This document shows, piece by piece, positions 24,968 through 33,714 of a DNA stretch of 64,000 nucleotides. Numbering within the stretch: the first letter of the stretch is position 1; every line of letters begins with the position of its first letter. Location of the stretch: the NCBI GenBank assembly GCA_964644845.1, contig CAZXXS010000056.1:1-64000 (forward strand), read 5' to 3'. The notes beneath the pieces are model-generated. The model saw only the letters and a list, made by a program, of their open reading frames with translations, was not told the DNA's origin and searched no databases. The DNA is from Geothermovivens sp964644845 (GTDB lineage Bacteria; Zhuqueibacterota; Zhuqueibacteria; Oleimicrobiales; Geothermoviventaceae). The translations under genes and the position numbers were made by a program.

Positions 24968-25872
24968 GACGATGGCAACTGACTTTCGTCTTTGGCTTTG
25001 TGCTCGTTTTAGTGCGAGCCCAGGTGCTGGAGGCTTCGGGTTCGGATTCGCTGGCTGCTTTTCTGCCTGAAGTGACTGGGTGGAGACTGGCGGAACCCCC
25101 GGAGACGTACACCCCCGACAACCTGTTCGACTACATCGATGGCAACGCGGAACTGTACCTGTCCTACGGGTTCAGACGACTCGTGAGTGCCATGTACGTT
25201 CCGGAGCAAGGGAGCGAGGACGAGGCGATTGTGGTGGATGTGTACGACCAGGGCACACCACTCGGAGCGTTCGGGCTGTACTCGAGCATGTGCCGTCCGG
25301 GACTCACGTACGGGGAGGTTGGCTGCGAGGCGATCGTGTCGCCGCTCCAGGTGCGTTTCTGGCAGGATCGCTACGAGGTGGAGATCAACGGTGCTGACGA
25401 GTCGCAGGCAGAATTGCTTGAGAAATTCGCCCGGTCAGTCTCCGCAAAGCTGCCACGCTGCGGGGAAATCCCCGAGCTAAAGTGGCTTCCAGAAGATGGT
25501 CAGGTTCCCCACACGCTGAAGTACGTCGCGGACGGCTTCTTGGGGCAGGATTTCTTGCCCGGTGGGTTTGAAGCCAAATACAGAGTCCACGGTACAGTGG
25601 TGACCGCATTTGTGACGCAGTGTTCCACGGAGGATTCTGCACGAAGCTGCCTGCATAGGTACGTTGGCGCACTTGAGAAATTCAAAGGTGCGGTGGCGAA
25701 GCAGGACGGACGGTTCTGGGGGGTCGCTCACAAGTACGTTGGACATGTCTGGGTTTCTGTGGAAGGGCCCTGGCTGTACGGTGCCCGCTGTGAGACGGAA
25801 GCCTCTGCTGCAAGAGTCGTCGCCGAGCGTCTGAGGGAGAGGCTGAGGGAAATCGCGGGTATGCGCAGGTAG
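24964..25872 (+). CDS. Secreted DUF6599-like protein
   Basis: A 302-residue protein with an N-terminal signal peptide (hydrophobic stretch of about 5-19, cut likely near the alanine-rich LEASG). The mature part has GWRLAEPPETYTPDNLFDYIDG, AELYLSYGF, and a later short repeat of a similar domain, which match the DUF6599 type found in Acidobacteria and related groups. The function is unknown. Its ATG is inside the ATGA that ends the Tat-exported aldo/keto reductase, so the two are translationally coupled and both are periplasmic, which suggests a shared role. There is no metal or catalytic motif I can point to. No gene follows on this strand. Confidence 0.68.
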   Translation: MRRWQLTFVFGFVLVLVRAQVLEASGSDSLAAFLPEVTGWRLAEPPETYTPDNLFDYIDGNAELYLSYGFRRLVSAMYVPEQGSEDEAIVVDVYDQGTPLGAFGLYSSMCRPGLTYGEVGCEAIVSPLQVRFWQDRYEVEINGADESQAELLEKFARSVSAKLPRCGEIPELKWLPEDGQVPHTLKYVADGFLGQDFLPGGFEAKYRVHGTVVTAFVTQCSTEDSARSCLHRYVGALEKFKGAVAKQDGRFWGVAHKYVGHVWVSVEGPWLYGARCETEASAARVVAERLRERLREIAGMRR

Positions 25873-26033
25873 CCTGCAAGTCGTTGCAGCTACCGGGTTG
25901 TTACGGGTTACTGGAAATGGTTGGCCAATTCAGACGGAAGGCCGTTAATGGCGGTTGTCTTTTCAACCCACCTCACCAAATGGCCCGGCCCTTTCATTCC
26001 CGGACAGGCTGAAGATGTTCGCGAGCTCCACCG

Positions 26034-26064
26034 AAAAACGAGGCCCCGAAACGTCGGGGCCTCG
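26034..26064 (-). terminator. Rho-independent terminator of the tricorn gene
   Basis: On the minus strand a perfect 11-base stem (CGAGGCCCCGA / TCGGGGCCTCG) with a CGTT loop is followed by TTTTT. It lies 26 bases after the tricorn stop. The plus-strand reading has the same hairpin with a weaker T-run, so it may also stop read-through from the DUF6599-like gene. Confidence 0.85.
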
Positions 26065-26089
26065 CTTGTTTGGACGGGGTTGATTGTTC

Positions 26090-29000
26090 TCACTGCTCCG
26101 GATACGGTGGCATGTAGGGTGGGCGGGGTGGAAAAGTTTTGGGTTCTTTCTCGATTTTCTCCAGGATGACCTCGATTGCTTTCTCGAGCTGCGGGTCCCG
26201 GCCCTTCACGACCAAATCTGGACGGTTGTCCACGATGATGTCCGGATCCACACCGTGATTTTCGATGACCCATTTCGAATCGAGGCCGTAGATTGAGAAC
26301 TCCGGCACGGTGACGTAGCCACCGTCAAGCAATCTGAGGTAACCGCGAATGCCACGCACGCCGCCCCAGGTCCGCGTGCCAATGACAGGACCGAGTTTGT
26401 ACTTCTGGAAGTAGTACGGGAAAATGTCCCCGTCCGACGCCGAGTAGTGGTTGCAAATCGCGACCAGGTGGCCGTGAAAAACATTCTCGGGAATTGGGTG
26501 ATCTGCTGCGTTCCGACTCATGCCCATCCCAACGAGCACCCGGCGCAGGCGTTCCAAGATCAAGTAATCCACAAAACCGCCGCCGTTGTACCGGACGTCA
26601 ATGATGAGGCCCTTCTTGCGGATCTGGGGGTAGAATTCCTCGATGAACTCGTTCAACCCGCGCGAACTCATGTCGGAAAGGTAAATGTAGCCAACCTGGC
26701 CGTTGGTCGCGTTTTCGACCTTTTTCCGATTGGTTTCCACCCAATCCAGAAGATGCAGCTCAAACTCACTGCCGATCGGTTTCACAGTTGTCGTCCACGA
26801 GCCGTCCAGCGTAGGTTTGCTGTTCAAAGTCAGCTCGACATTGACCCCGACTTTGTTTTCAAACAGGCTGTACGGGTTGGTTGGCGCTTTCAACTCGACA
26901 CCGTCCACGGCCAAAATGTAGTCGCCGACATGGGCTTTTACGCCTGGCTCGGTAAGTGGTGAGCGACGCTGCTTTTTCCAGTTCGCTCCCCGGTAAATCT
27001 TGGCAATCCTGTAGTAGCCGCTTTGGGGATCGAGCTGGAGATCGGCGCCGAGAAAACCGACCGGTGTGTGCTCAATTTCGGGGTAATCACCACCGCCAAC
27101 GTAGGTGTGCGAGTTGCCGAGTTCTCCCAGCATTTCGCCGATAATGTAGTTCAGGTCGTACCGGTGAGCTACGTACGGCAGCAGCACTTCGTAGCGGCGT
27201 TTCATGGCTTCCCAGTCCACACCGTTCATTTTCGGGTTGTAGAAGTAGTCGCGTTCCAGCCGCCAGGCTTCGTAGAACATCTGCCGCCATTCCTGCCGCG
27301 GGTCGATCTTTACCTTCATGTGCGACAAGTCCAGTTTACCGTCGCCGATCTTCTTCTTGCCCTTTCCCACGTCGATGATGCCGTAGATTTTTCCACTCTT
27401 GTAGATCAGTTTGTCCAAGGTCGGGGCAATGTCGAAGGCATCCACGGGCGACAGAATGACCTCGTCCTTTTTGTCTTTGAGATCGAAGCGATGCAGGGCG
27501 GATTGCTCGCCCGGCAGTTTGCCATTCATTCCGCGAACGGGCACAGTGCGGTAGAAAACCGCATCGGCTGTGACAGCAAGACCGGCGATGTTTGCGGGTT
27601 TGATGGGTAGTGCAACAGCGCGGGTAGTGATGCCCTCGAAATCGATGTGGATTGGTTTGGTTTCTTCGGCTTTCTTGGCCGTTTTCCTCTTGGTTGTTTT
27701 CTTAGAGGTTGCGTTGTTTTTCTTTTCGGTTTTCTCCGGGACCTCGTCGCTTTTTGGCGAAAACGGCGAGGTGCTGTCTGCTTGCAAGGTCACCAGATAG
27801 ATGCCAGCCGTCTTCACGTTGGCGTAGTTTCCGTCGAACTCACCCAGAATTGGGTTGATGTTGCGGTTCGAGATGAAGTACATGTAACGGCCCTTGGGGT
27901 CGAACATGGGGCCGTAATCGTTGGTGAATTCGGTTGTCACGGGCCGAATTTTGTGATCCTCCACAGACCACAGGTAGATCGTGTAGAAACCGTTTTTACC
28001 AGCTTTGGAGTAGGCCAACCACCGGCTGTCCGGCGACCATCTGTAATCCCGAATTTCCCACCAAATGGTGCTGTCGACGAAGGTGATTTTGCGCGTTGGC
28101 ACATCCAGCACCCAGAGGTTGTGGTTCTTGTCCGCAAAGGCGATTTTTTTCGAGTCGGGCGACCAGACGGGCTGGAATCGAAAGACCTTCCCGTTGGTCG
28201 TCAAGCGAATCTCCTTGCCACCTTTCTGTGGGCGCAGGTACAGTTCGTCCTCGCCGCTGGCATCCGAGACGTAAAGAATCCATTTGCCGTCTGGAGACCA
28301 CGTGGGGTACTTTTCGTGGACACCAGAAGTCCGCGTCAGATTCCGCGTGGCTCCTTCTTTGGCTGGTACGGTGTAGATGTCGCCACGGGCTTCGAACAGG
28401 GCTCGCTTGCCCTTCGGAGAAAGCTCGAAAGACCTGATGCTTTTACTGGCGTCAACCCAGTGCGGCTTGGCGTACAGATTCTCACTCGGAAGCAGCACGT
28501 CCACTTTGTGGACCCGTTCGGTCCCGAGGTCCAGCAGGTAAAGGGTGCCGCCGTTTTCGAACACGATTGCCTTGTCGCCAATGCTTGGCCAGTTCACATC
28601 GTACTCTTTGAAGTGCGTCAGTTGCGTCGTTTGGCCCGTTTTGATGTCGTACTTGTACAGGTTCATCCGTTGCTCCGGGCCACGGTCAGAGCCAAAATAA
28701 ATCACGTCACCGTGCCACATTGGGTAGGTGTCCGTGCCAACCCAGTCCGTGATGCGTTTCACCGTGTTGTTTGGGAAATCGTAGATCCACACGTCCTGGG
28801 CCATGCCTCCTTTGTAGTGTTTCCAGGTGCGAAAATTGCGGAAAATGCGGTTGTACGCGATCTTGTTGCCGTCCGGAGAAAAGGAGGCCAGACCTCCCTT
28901 TGGCAGCGCAAGCTGCTCTGGTAACCCCCCTGTAACGCTTACCTTGAAGTAACGGCCAAACCAGTCGTTGAATGTGGAGCGACGGGACAGGAAAAGGATG

Positions 29001-29392
29001 TGTTTCCCGTCGGGGTACCACTCGATGACCATGTTGTTGGGACCCATTCGTTCGGACACATGGTGGATGTCCGGGGTGAACGTGAGCTGAGTCGGCTCGC
29101 CGCCGTCGCTGGGCATGATGTAAACGTTGAAGTTCCCGTCGTACTGAGCGGTGAAAGCGATTTCTTTTCCATCAGGGGAGAATTTCGGGAACAGCTCGAG
29201 ACCAGGGTGTGTGGTGAGCCTCTCCGCCAGTCCTCCCGAGACGGGTACAGACCAGATGTCGCCTGCGTACACGAACACGATTTTGTCGCCGTAGACATCG
29301 GGGAAACGAAGTAGTCGGCCCTGCTGAGCAGCAAAAGCCACCCCCGTCAGTAGAAACAGCAGGCCAGTGCAAAGCGTGACGAAGCGTTTCAT
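26090..29392 (-). CDS. Tricorn protease homologue (beta-propeller, PDZ, S41 peptidase)
   Basis: An 1100-residue exported protein. A signal peptide (MKRFVTLCTGLLFLLTGVAFA) is followed by two TolB/WD-like propellers (about 30-330 and 330-670) full of SPDGK-type blades, a lysine-rich linker near 560-590, a helical bundle, a PDZ domain (about 790-880) and a C-terminal S41 peptidase. Catalytic landmarks are GNSHTY (His pair position) and the serine of HYSASDGDIFPY, with GTRTWGGVRG after it. Archaeal tricorn trims peptides from the proteasome; bacterial copies are periplasmic or secreted and probably degrade oligopeptides. AGGAGGG sits six bases before the ATG at 29392, which sets the start. It is a single-gene unit with its own terminator. 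Confidence 0.92.
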   Translation of the reverse strand: MKRFVTLCTGLLFLLTGVAFAAQQGRLLRFPDVYGDKIVFVYAGDIWSVPVSGGLAERLTTHPGLELFPKFSPDGKEIAFTAQYDGNFNVYIMPSDGGEPTQLTFTPDIHHVSERMGPNNMVIEWYPDGKHILFLSRRSTFNDWFGRYFKVSVTGGLPEQLALPKGGLASFSPDGNKIAYNRIFRNFRTWKHYKGGMAQDVWIYDFPNNTVKRITDWVGTDTYPMWHGDVIYFGSDRGPEQRMNLYKYDIKTGQTTQLTHFKEYDVNWPSIGDKAIVFENGGTLYLLDLGTERVHKVDVLLPSENLYAKPHWVDASKSIRSFELSPKGKRALFEARGDIYTVPAKEGATRNLTRTSGVHEKYPTWSPDGKWILYVSDASGEDELYLRPQKGGKEIRLTTNGKVFRFQPVWSPDSKKIAFADKNHNLWVLDVPTRKITFVDSTIWWEIRDYRWSPDSRWLAYSKAGKNGFYTIYLWSVEDHKIRPVTTEFTNDYGPMFDPKGRYMYFISNRNINPILGEFDGNYANVKTAGIYLVTLQADSTSPFSPKSDEVPEKTEKKNNATSKKTTKRKTAKKAEETKPIHIDFEGITTRAVALPIKPANIAGLAVTADAVFYRTVPVRGMNGKLPGEQSALHRFDLKDKKDEVILSPVDAFDIAPTLDKLIYKSGKIYGIIDVGKGKKKIGDGKLDLSHMKVKIDPRQEWRQMFYEAWRLERDYFYNPKMNGVDWEAMKRRYEVLLPYVAHRYDLNYIIGEMLGELGNSHTYVGGGDYPEIEHTPVGFLGADLQLDPQSGYYRIAKIYRGANWKKQRRSPLTEPGVKAHVGDYILAVDGVELKAPTNPYSLFENKVGVNVELTLNSKPTLDGSWTTTVKPIGSEFELHLLDWVETNRKKVENATNGQVGYIYLSDMSSRGLNEFIEEFYPQIRKKGLIIDVRYNGGGFVDYLILERLRRVLVGMGMSRNAADHPIPENVFHGHLVAICNHYSASDGDIFPYYFQKYKLGPVIGTRTWGGVRGIRGYLRLLDGGYVTVPEFSIYGLDSKWVIENHGVDPDIIVDNRPDLVVKGRDPQLEKAIEVILEKIEKEPKTFPPRPPYMPPYPEQ

Positions 29393-29664
29393 TCGACCCT
29401 CCTGCAGGTTCAAACCCAAACAGACCGATTTTGAGCACTACGGACGAAGTGTTTTTTGGGTACGTACCTGAGGCCGTCCGACCAATTTCTTGTTGAGCTT
29501 ACCGCCGGAGCTGGTCGGTTTGGCGTGCCGTGCCTGTGCAGTGTCTCCACACAGTGGGGACAAAAGGCGCATTCAGACCGCCGGTGGTCCCAATGCAAAT
29601 AGGGGTAAGTTGGTGTGCAACGCTGTGCGGAGGAACGGTGTTGTCCCTTGGGTTTTGTCTGAAC

Positions 29665-29680
29665 GAGTTCAAAAGAACTC
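29665..29680. promoter_or_regulatory. Inverted repeat GAGTTC-AAAA-GAACTC
   Basis: A perfect 6-base inverted repeat around AAAA, in the divergent region about 270 bases upstream of the tricorn start. An operator for a dimeric regulator is possible; no cognate regulator is in the window. Confidence 0.25.
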
Positions 29681-30307
29681 AGGTCAGGACGGGCGGAGGT
29701 CGTGAAGCTTGAGGTGCAAGAACAAGATGCGGACAGGCGTCGTCACTTGAGTTGAAGTAAGGCACGTTTCGCTTCCCTTGTTCCGACAGCGTTTTTTCCC
29801 AGCGTGAGTGTCCCGAGCGGAACCGCTCGTCTTACGCGCCAGCGTCCGCAAAGGTTTCCGGCCGTGGGCAGAGTAGTGTGACGCGGACTCGGACGGGGGC
29901 CCTGTTGTGTGGTCGGGGGCTCGGTGAAAAACGCTTTCCGGCGTTTGCGAGGAGAGCGGCAGGGTTGGGTGGAGGGCTTTTGGTCGGGCGCCGTAAGGGT
30001 GTCTGGCGCCACCAGCAGAAGACGGCATCTCCCGCCGAAACGCGAGTGGGAATCCGAAGATCGGGCCGGCGCGTACGGATGGCGGTCCGCCGTGGCCCGG
30101 TGGGAAGCCCGAAACGAGTATGCTCAGGGGAGGGGAGTGCGAATGGATCGTGAATAACGGATGGCCAACGGCTATTCTTGAGTTTTACAGAGGACTGAAA
30201 TGGTGAGGTCGGCCTTCGGGTTGGGGTGAACTTGGGTGGCGAGGAAAGGAAACTGCGGATTTCTTGGTTACTTAACCGTTTCAGATGTTGGCAGAGGGAG
30301 AAAAAAC

Positions 30308-30336
30308 TTGCGCAATATCGTTCATTTTCGTAAAAT
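30308..30336 (+). promoter_or_regulatory. Promoter-like TTGCGC-N17-TAAAAT before the TonB receptor
   Basis: TTGCGC (30308-30313) and TAAAAT (30331-30336) are spaced by 17 bases in an AT-rich patch. If used, the TonB-receptor mRNA has a leader of about 330 bases. Confidence 0.45.
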
Positions 30337-30675
30337 TGGTCCAGCTTCCTGGAGGGCCTTTCTTAATCCTGCCTTGCAGTGGACGAGAACGGTTTCGGAG
30401 GCGAACAGTGTGCGAGTGGTACCAGGTAACTCGGTGTCCGAAGAACGCTGTGCCGCAACGTTCTCCGAATTCCCAAGTGTTTCTCTCCCATGATCCTCTC
30501 CTTGTAGTTTTCGATCAGTAAAGTTCAGGTTGTCTTGCTGCGCTGCCCACTGAGGGCAGGCGGCAACACGGCCAAAAACAGTTTGCTGAGCCACGAAGTC
30601 ACTCAATCACAGGCCCGGAGAATCACGTTGGTAGAGGGGTTGACAACGGGAACCGAACAAAATGAGGGACGAACC

Positions 30676-33576
30676 GTGAGGATCTCGAAACGACTCTTTG
30701 TGGCTTGTACGACGGGTCTGGTGACCTTGGCCTTTGTCGTCACCAGCATGGCAGCTGTTTCTGGTGTCATCCAGGGCGTCGTCAAAGATGCCAAGACCGG
30801 CGATCCACTTCCTGGTGCGAACGTCCAGATCGTTGGCACAAGCATTGGTGCGGCCACGGACCTGCACGGGAAGTACGTGATTCCGCGCGTTCCGCCGGGC
30901 AGCTACACGCTGCGGGTAACCTTCATCGGGTACAAGACGGTTGAGGTACCGGTGACAGTGCGGGCCGGCGAAAAAGTCAAGAAAGACATCGAGATGCAGT
31001 ACGTGGCCGTTAAAGGGAAGGAGGTTGTCGTTACCGCCCAAGCTGAAGGGCAGATCAAGGCGATCAACCAGCAATTGTCTTCAGCTGCGATCGTGAATGT
31101 TGTTTCTTCCGCTCGCATCCAGGAACTACCGGACGCGAACGCAGCCGAGTCGGTCGGGCGCTTGCCCGGCGTAGCCATCTTGAGGAGCGGAGGTGAAGGT
31201 ACGAAGGTGGTCATCCGGGGTCTGGCGCCGAAGTACAACACGATTATGATTGACGGCGTGCGGATGGCTTCGACGGATTTCGACGATCGAAGCGTGGACC
31301 TCAGCATGATTTCGCCTTACTCCTTGGAAGGGATCGAGGTGCTGAAGGCCATCACACCCGATCAGGATGCAGATCACATCGGCGGATCCGTGAACTTCAT
31401 GCTCCGCGAAGCTCCTCCGGGTTTCCACTACGACGTCATCAGTCAGGGTGGTTACAACAAGCTCAAGAATACTTACGACGATTACCTTTTTGTTGGCAGC
31501 GTTAGCAAGCGTTTCTACCACAATCTTCTGGGTGTGTTTGCGCAGGCCAACATCGAAAGGCGCAATCGTAGTTCCAACGAAATGGGCGCGAACTATTACT
31601 TGCAAGGCCCGAAGCTCGGTCAGAAGAATCAGGTGTACATTGCTGGTTTGACGCTGCACGACATCTTGCGGGAACGCAAGAGGAATGGCGGGACCCTGGT
31701 GCTGGACTACGTCATCCCGAACGGGAAGGTTGTGTTGAAGAACTTCTACAGTTCGGGCGAAACCAGCGCACAAAACCACGGTGAGTTTTTCGACGTTAGC
31801 AACGCCAACCACACGTACACAGGCACCGACGCGCTGAGCAAGCTGAAAGTGCTGACGAATGTGCTGAAATATGACCAGCGTTTTCCGATCGGCCGGCTGG
31901 ACATGCAACTGTCGCATTCGTACTCGGAAAACAACGCACCAAGAAACGTAACGTTCACCTTCACTGAAAACGCTGCGTTTGACGTTCTTGACCCCAAGAT
32001 CCCCCCGACTGAGGTTCCGAAGTACGCACGCTACAATCTCGAGAAGACGTACCTGGCAAGGATAGGCGAGTACAGGCGCAACGCGAAGGACCGCCAGTTG
32101 GCGTTCAACGTCAACATGGAAGTACCCGTCCGGTTTGGGAATTTCCTTTCCGGCCACCTCAAGTTTGGCGGCAAGTATCGCTACAAAGATCGCAAGCACG
32201 ACTACTGGTGGGCCGGTGGTCCATTGAACCTGGGTAGCGGCCAAGGCACCCGGAACGCAATTCTGAACGCTTTCCCCTGGATGAAGGAGACAGTGCCGAC
32301 GGGAGCAGGCAACCTGCCCTACACGCTGTTCATCGACAAGGACTACGACCCGGGTGAATTTCTGAATGGTGAGTACAAGCTCGGTCCGGTGGCCGACATT
32401 GACCTGATGCGCAAGGTGATGGATGTCGTACGTAAAGTGAACGAGCTGGAAGCTTACCATCCCAACAAGTACTTGTGCACGACCTACGACTACAACGGGA
32501 ATGAGTACCTTTCCGCTGGATACGTGATGACTACGCTCAACTTTGGACGCAGAGTCCAGTTTATCCCCGGTGTTCGCTACGAGCGTAACAAGACGGTTTA
32601 CACGGCGCCGCAAGGGAATTCAACCTACACGGGTTCGGACATTTTCTACCACTACAAGGACACGACCACGACCCGTATCAACGAGTACTGGCTGCCGATG
32701 GTGCATTTGCGCGTGTTTGCTACGCGCTGGTTTGACATCCGCTTCGCTTACACCAACACCCTCTCGCGTCCCGATTTCCGTCGGATTGTGCCGCGGTACA
32801 ACATCGGCTTTACGAGTGTTGCCTGGAACAACTACCGGCTGAAACCGGAGCGTTCTGAGAACTTCGATCTGTACTTTTCGGCTCACAGTAACACAATTGG
32901 TTTGGCCACGGTGGGCTTTTTCAAGAAGAACATCGATGACATGATCTTCTCCACCGGTCGGCGGGTAATTACGGATCCAGCGGAGTACGGTCTGCCGCCC
33001 AGTGAAAAGAACAAGTTCATCAGCACGAGCATCAACAGTCCGTACCGGGCGTACGTGAAGGGTGTAGAACTGGATTGGCAGACAACGTTCTGGTACTTGC
33101 CAGGAGTGCTGCGTGGTCTGGTGTTCCACGCCAACTACACCCGAATCCAGTCCGAGGCCAGGTACCCGCGCACTGTGATCAAAGGGAAGTACGTTTTTGA
33201 GCCGAAATTCGAGTACATCCAAACGAACGTGGACACGTTCTACACGGATCGGCTGATCGATCAGCCCGACAACATCGTGAACCTCGCCATCGGGTACGAC
33301 TACAAGGGATTCTCAGCGAGGTTGTCCTTGCTGTACCAGTCGAACATTTTCCACGGCACAAGCTTCTGGCCTGAGTTGCGTCGGATTACGGACGACTACC
33401 TGCGTTGGGACCTGTCTGTAAAGCAGAGTCTGCCGTGGGACGGTTTCCAGGTTTTCCTCAACGTGAACAACATCACCGGTGCTCTGGACCGCGATTTGAA
33501 CCAGGGGTCAAACTTCCCGGCGGCAGAGCAACACTACGGCACGACGGTGGACTTTGGCTTACGCGTGCGACTCTGA
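30676..33576 (+). CDS. TonB-dependent outer-membrane receptor with carboxypeptidase-regulatory-like domain
   Basis: A 966-residue outer-membrane protein. A signal peptide (about 1-27) precedes a CarboxypepD_reg-like domain (about 30-110: GVVKDAKTGDPLPGANV, GSYTLRVTFIGYK). The plug domain follows (about 130-260: LPDANAAESVGRLPGV, RGLAPKYNTIMIDG, VLKAITPDQDADHIGGSVN), then a 22-strand barrel ending in an aromatic-rich DFGLRVRL, as expected for insertion by the BAM machinery. The plug sequence resembles the TonB-Xanth-Caul type of glycan or siderophore receptor. The GTG at 30676 has GAGGG seven bases ahead and begins the signal peptide. The next gene, a secreted beta-helix protein, lies 138 bases downstream on the same strand and may act with it in capture of a glycan. 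Confidence 0.92.
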   Translation: MRISKRLFVACTTGLVTLAFVVTSMAAVSGVIQGVVKDAKTGDPLPGANVQIVGTSIGAATDLHGKYVIPRVPPGSYTLRVTFIGYKTVEVPVTVRAGEKVKKDIEMQYVAVKGKEVVVTAQAEGQIKAINQQLSSAAIVNVVSSARIQELPDANAAESVGRLPGVAILRSGGEGTKVVIRGLAPKYNTIMIDGVRMASTDFDDRSVDLSMISPYSLEGIEVLKAITPDQDADHIGGSVNFMLREAPPGFHYDVISQGGYNKLKNTYDDYLFVGSVSKRFYHNLLGVFAQANIERRNRSSNEMGANYYLQGPKLGQKNQVYIAGLTLHDILRERKRNGGTLVLDYVIPNGKVVLKNFYSSGETSAQNHGEFFDVSNANHTYTGTDALSKLKVLTNVLKYDQRFPIGRLDMQLSHSYSENNAPRNVTFTFTENAAFDVLDPKIPPTEVPKYARYNLEKTYLARIGEYRRNAKDRQLAFNVNMEVPVRFGNFLSGHLKFGGKYRYKDRKHDYWWAGGPLNLGSGQGTRNAILNAFPWMKETVPTGAGNLPYTLFIDKDYDPGEFLNGEYKLGPVADIDLMRKVMDVVRKVNELEAYHPNKYLCTTYDYNGNEYLSAGYVMTTLNFGRRVQFIPGVRYERNKTVYTAPQGNSTYTGSDIFYHYKDTTTTRINEYWLPMVHLRVFATRWFDIRFAYTNTLSRPDFRRIVPRYNIGFTSVAWNNYRLKPERSENFDLYFSAHSNTIGLATVGFFKKNIDDMIFSTGRRVITDPAEYGLPPSEKNKFISTSINSPYRAYVKGVELDWQTTFWYLPGVLRGLVFHANYTRIQSEARYPRTVIKGKYVFEPKFEYIQTNVDTFYTDRLIDQPDNIVNLAIGYDYKGFSARLSLLYQSNIFHGTSFWPELRRITDDYLRWDLSVKQSLPWDGFQVFLNVNNITGALDRDLNQGSNFPAAEQHYGTTVDFGLRVRL

Positions 33577-33625
33577 ACGCACCTGTGGGGTGAAGTCTCT
33601 TCGATAGGTGATAAGGTGGAGTCAG

Positions 33626-33637
33626 AAAGGAGGTGAT
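33626..33637 (+). promoter_or_regulatory. Full-length anti-16S complement with a minimal ORF
   Basis: AAAGGAGGTGAT (33626-33637) is a 12-base complement of the usual 16S rRNA 3' end. It stands 78 bases before the secreted protein's start and no gene starts after it; the nearest frames are ATG-CGC-stop and CTG-ACT-stop. It could be a ribosome standby or stabilising site. Confidence 0.4.
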
Positions 33638-33714
33638 GCGCTGACTTAGGTGCTCTCGACCGTAGTGGGATTCGTGACGCAGTAGGGTGGGAATCAAACA
33701 GGAGGAGTGGTTCG

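Larger units (their letters stand above)
29393..30675. other. Intergenic region between divergent tricorn and TonB-receptor genes
   Basis: About 1.28 kb without a supported gene. It holds the inverted repeat at 29665-29680 and the promoter-like pair at 30308-30336. Small open frames here overlap each other and show no conserved motif. Confidence 0.5.

Noticed and set aside
27647..28924. Plus-strand open frame (425 codons) opposite the tricorn gene
   Set aside because: Antisense to repeated SPDGK blades; it lacks a ribosome site and any family character.
31126..32613. Long minus-strand open frame (495 codons) opposite the TonB receptor
   Set aside because: It lies wholly antisense to a well-supported receptor, has no domain motifs, and its composition is that of a shadow frame in GC-rich DNA.
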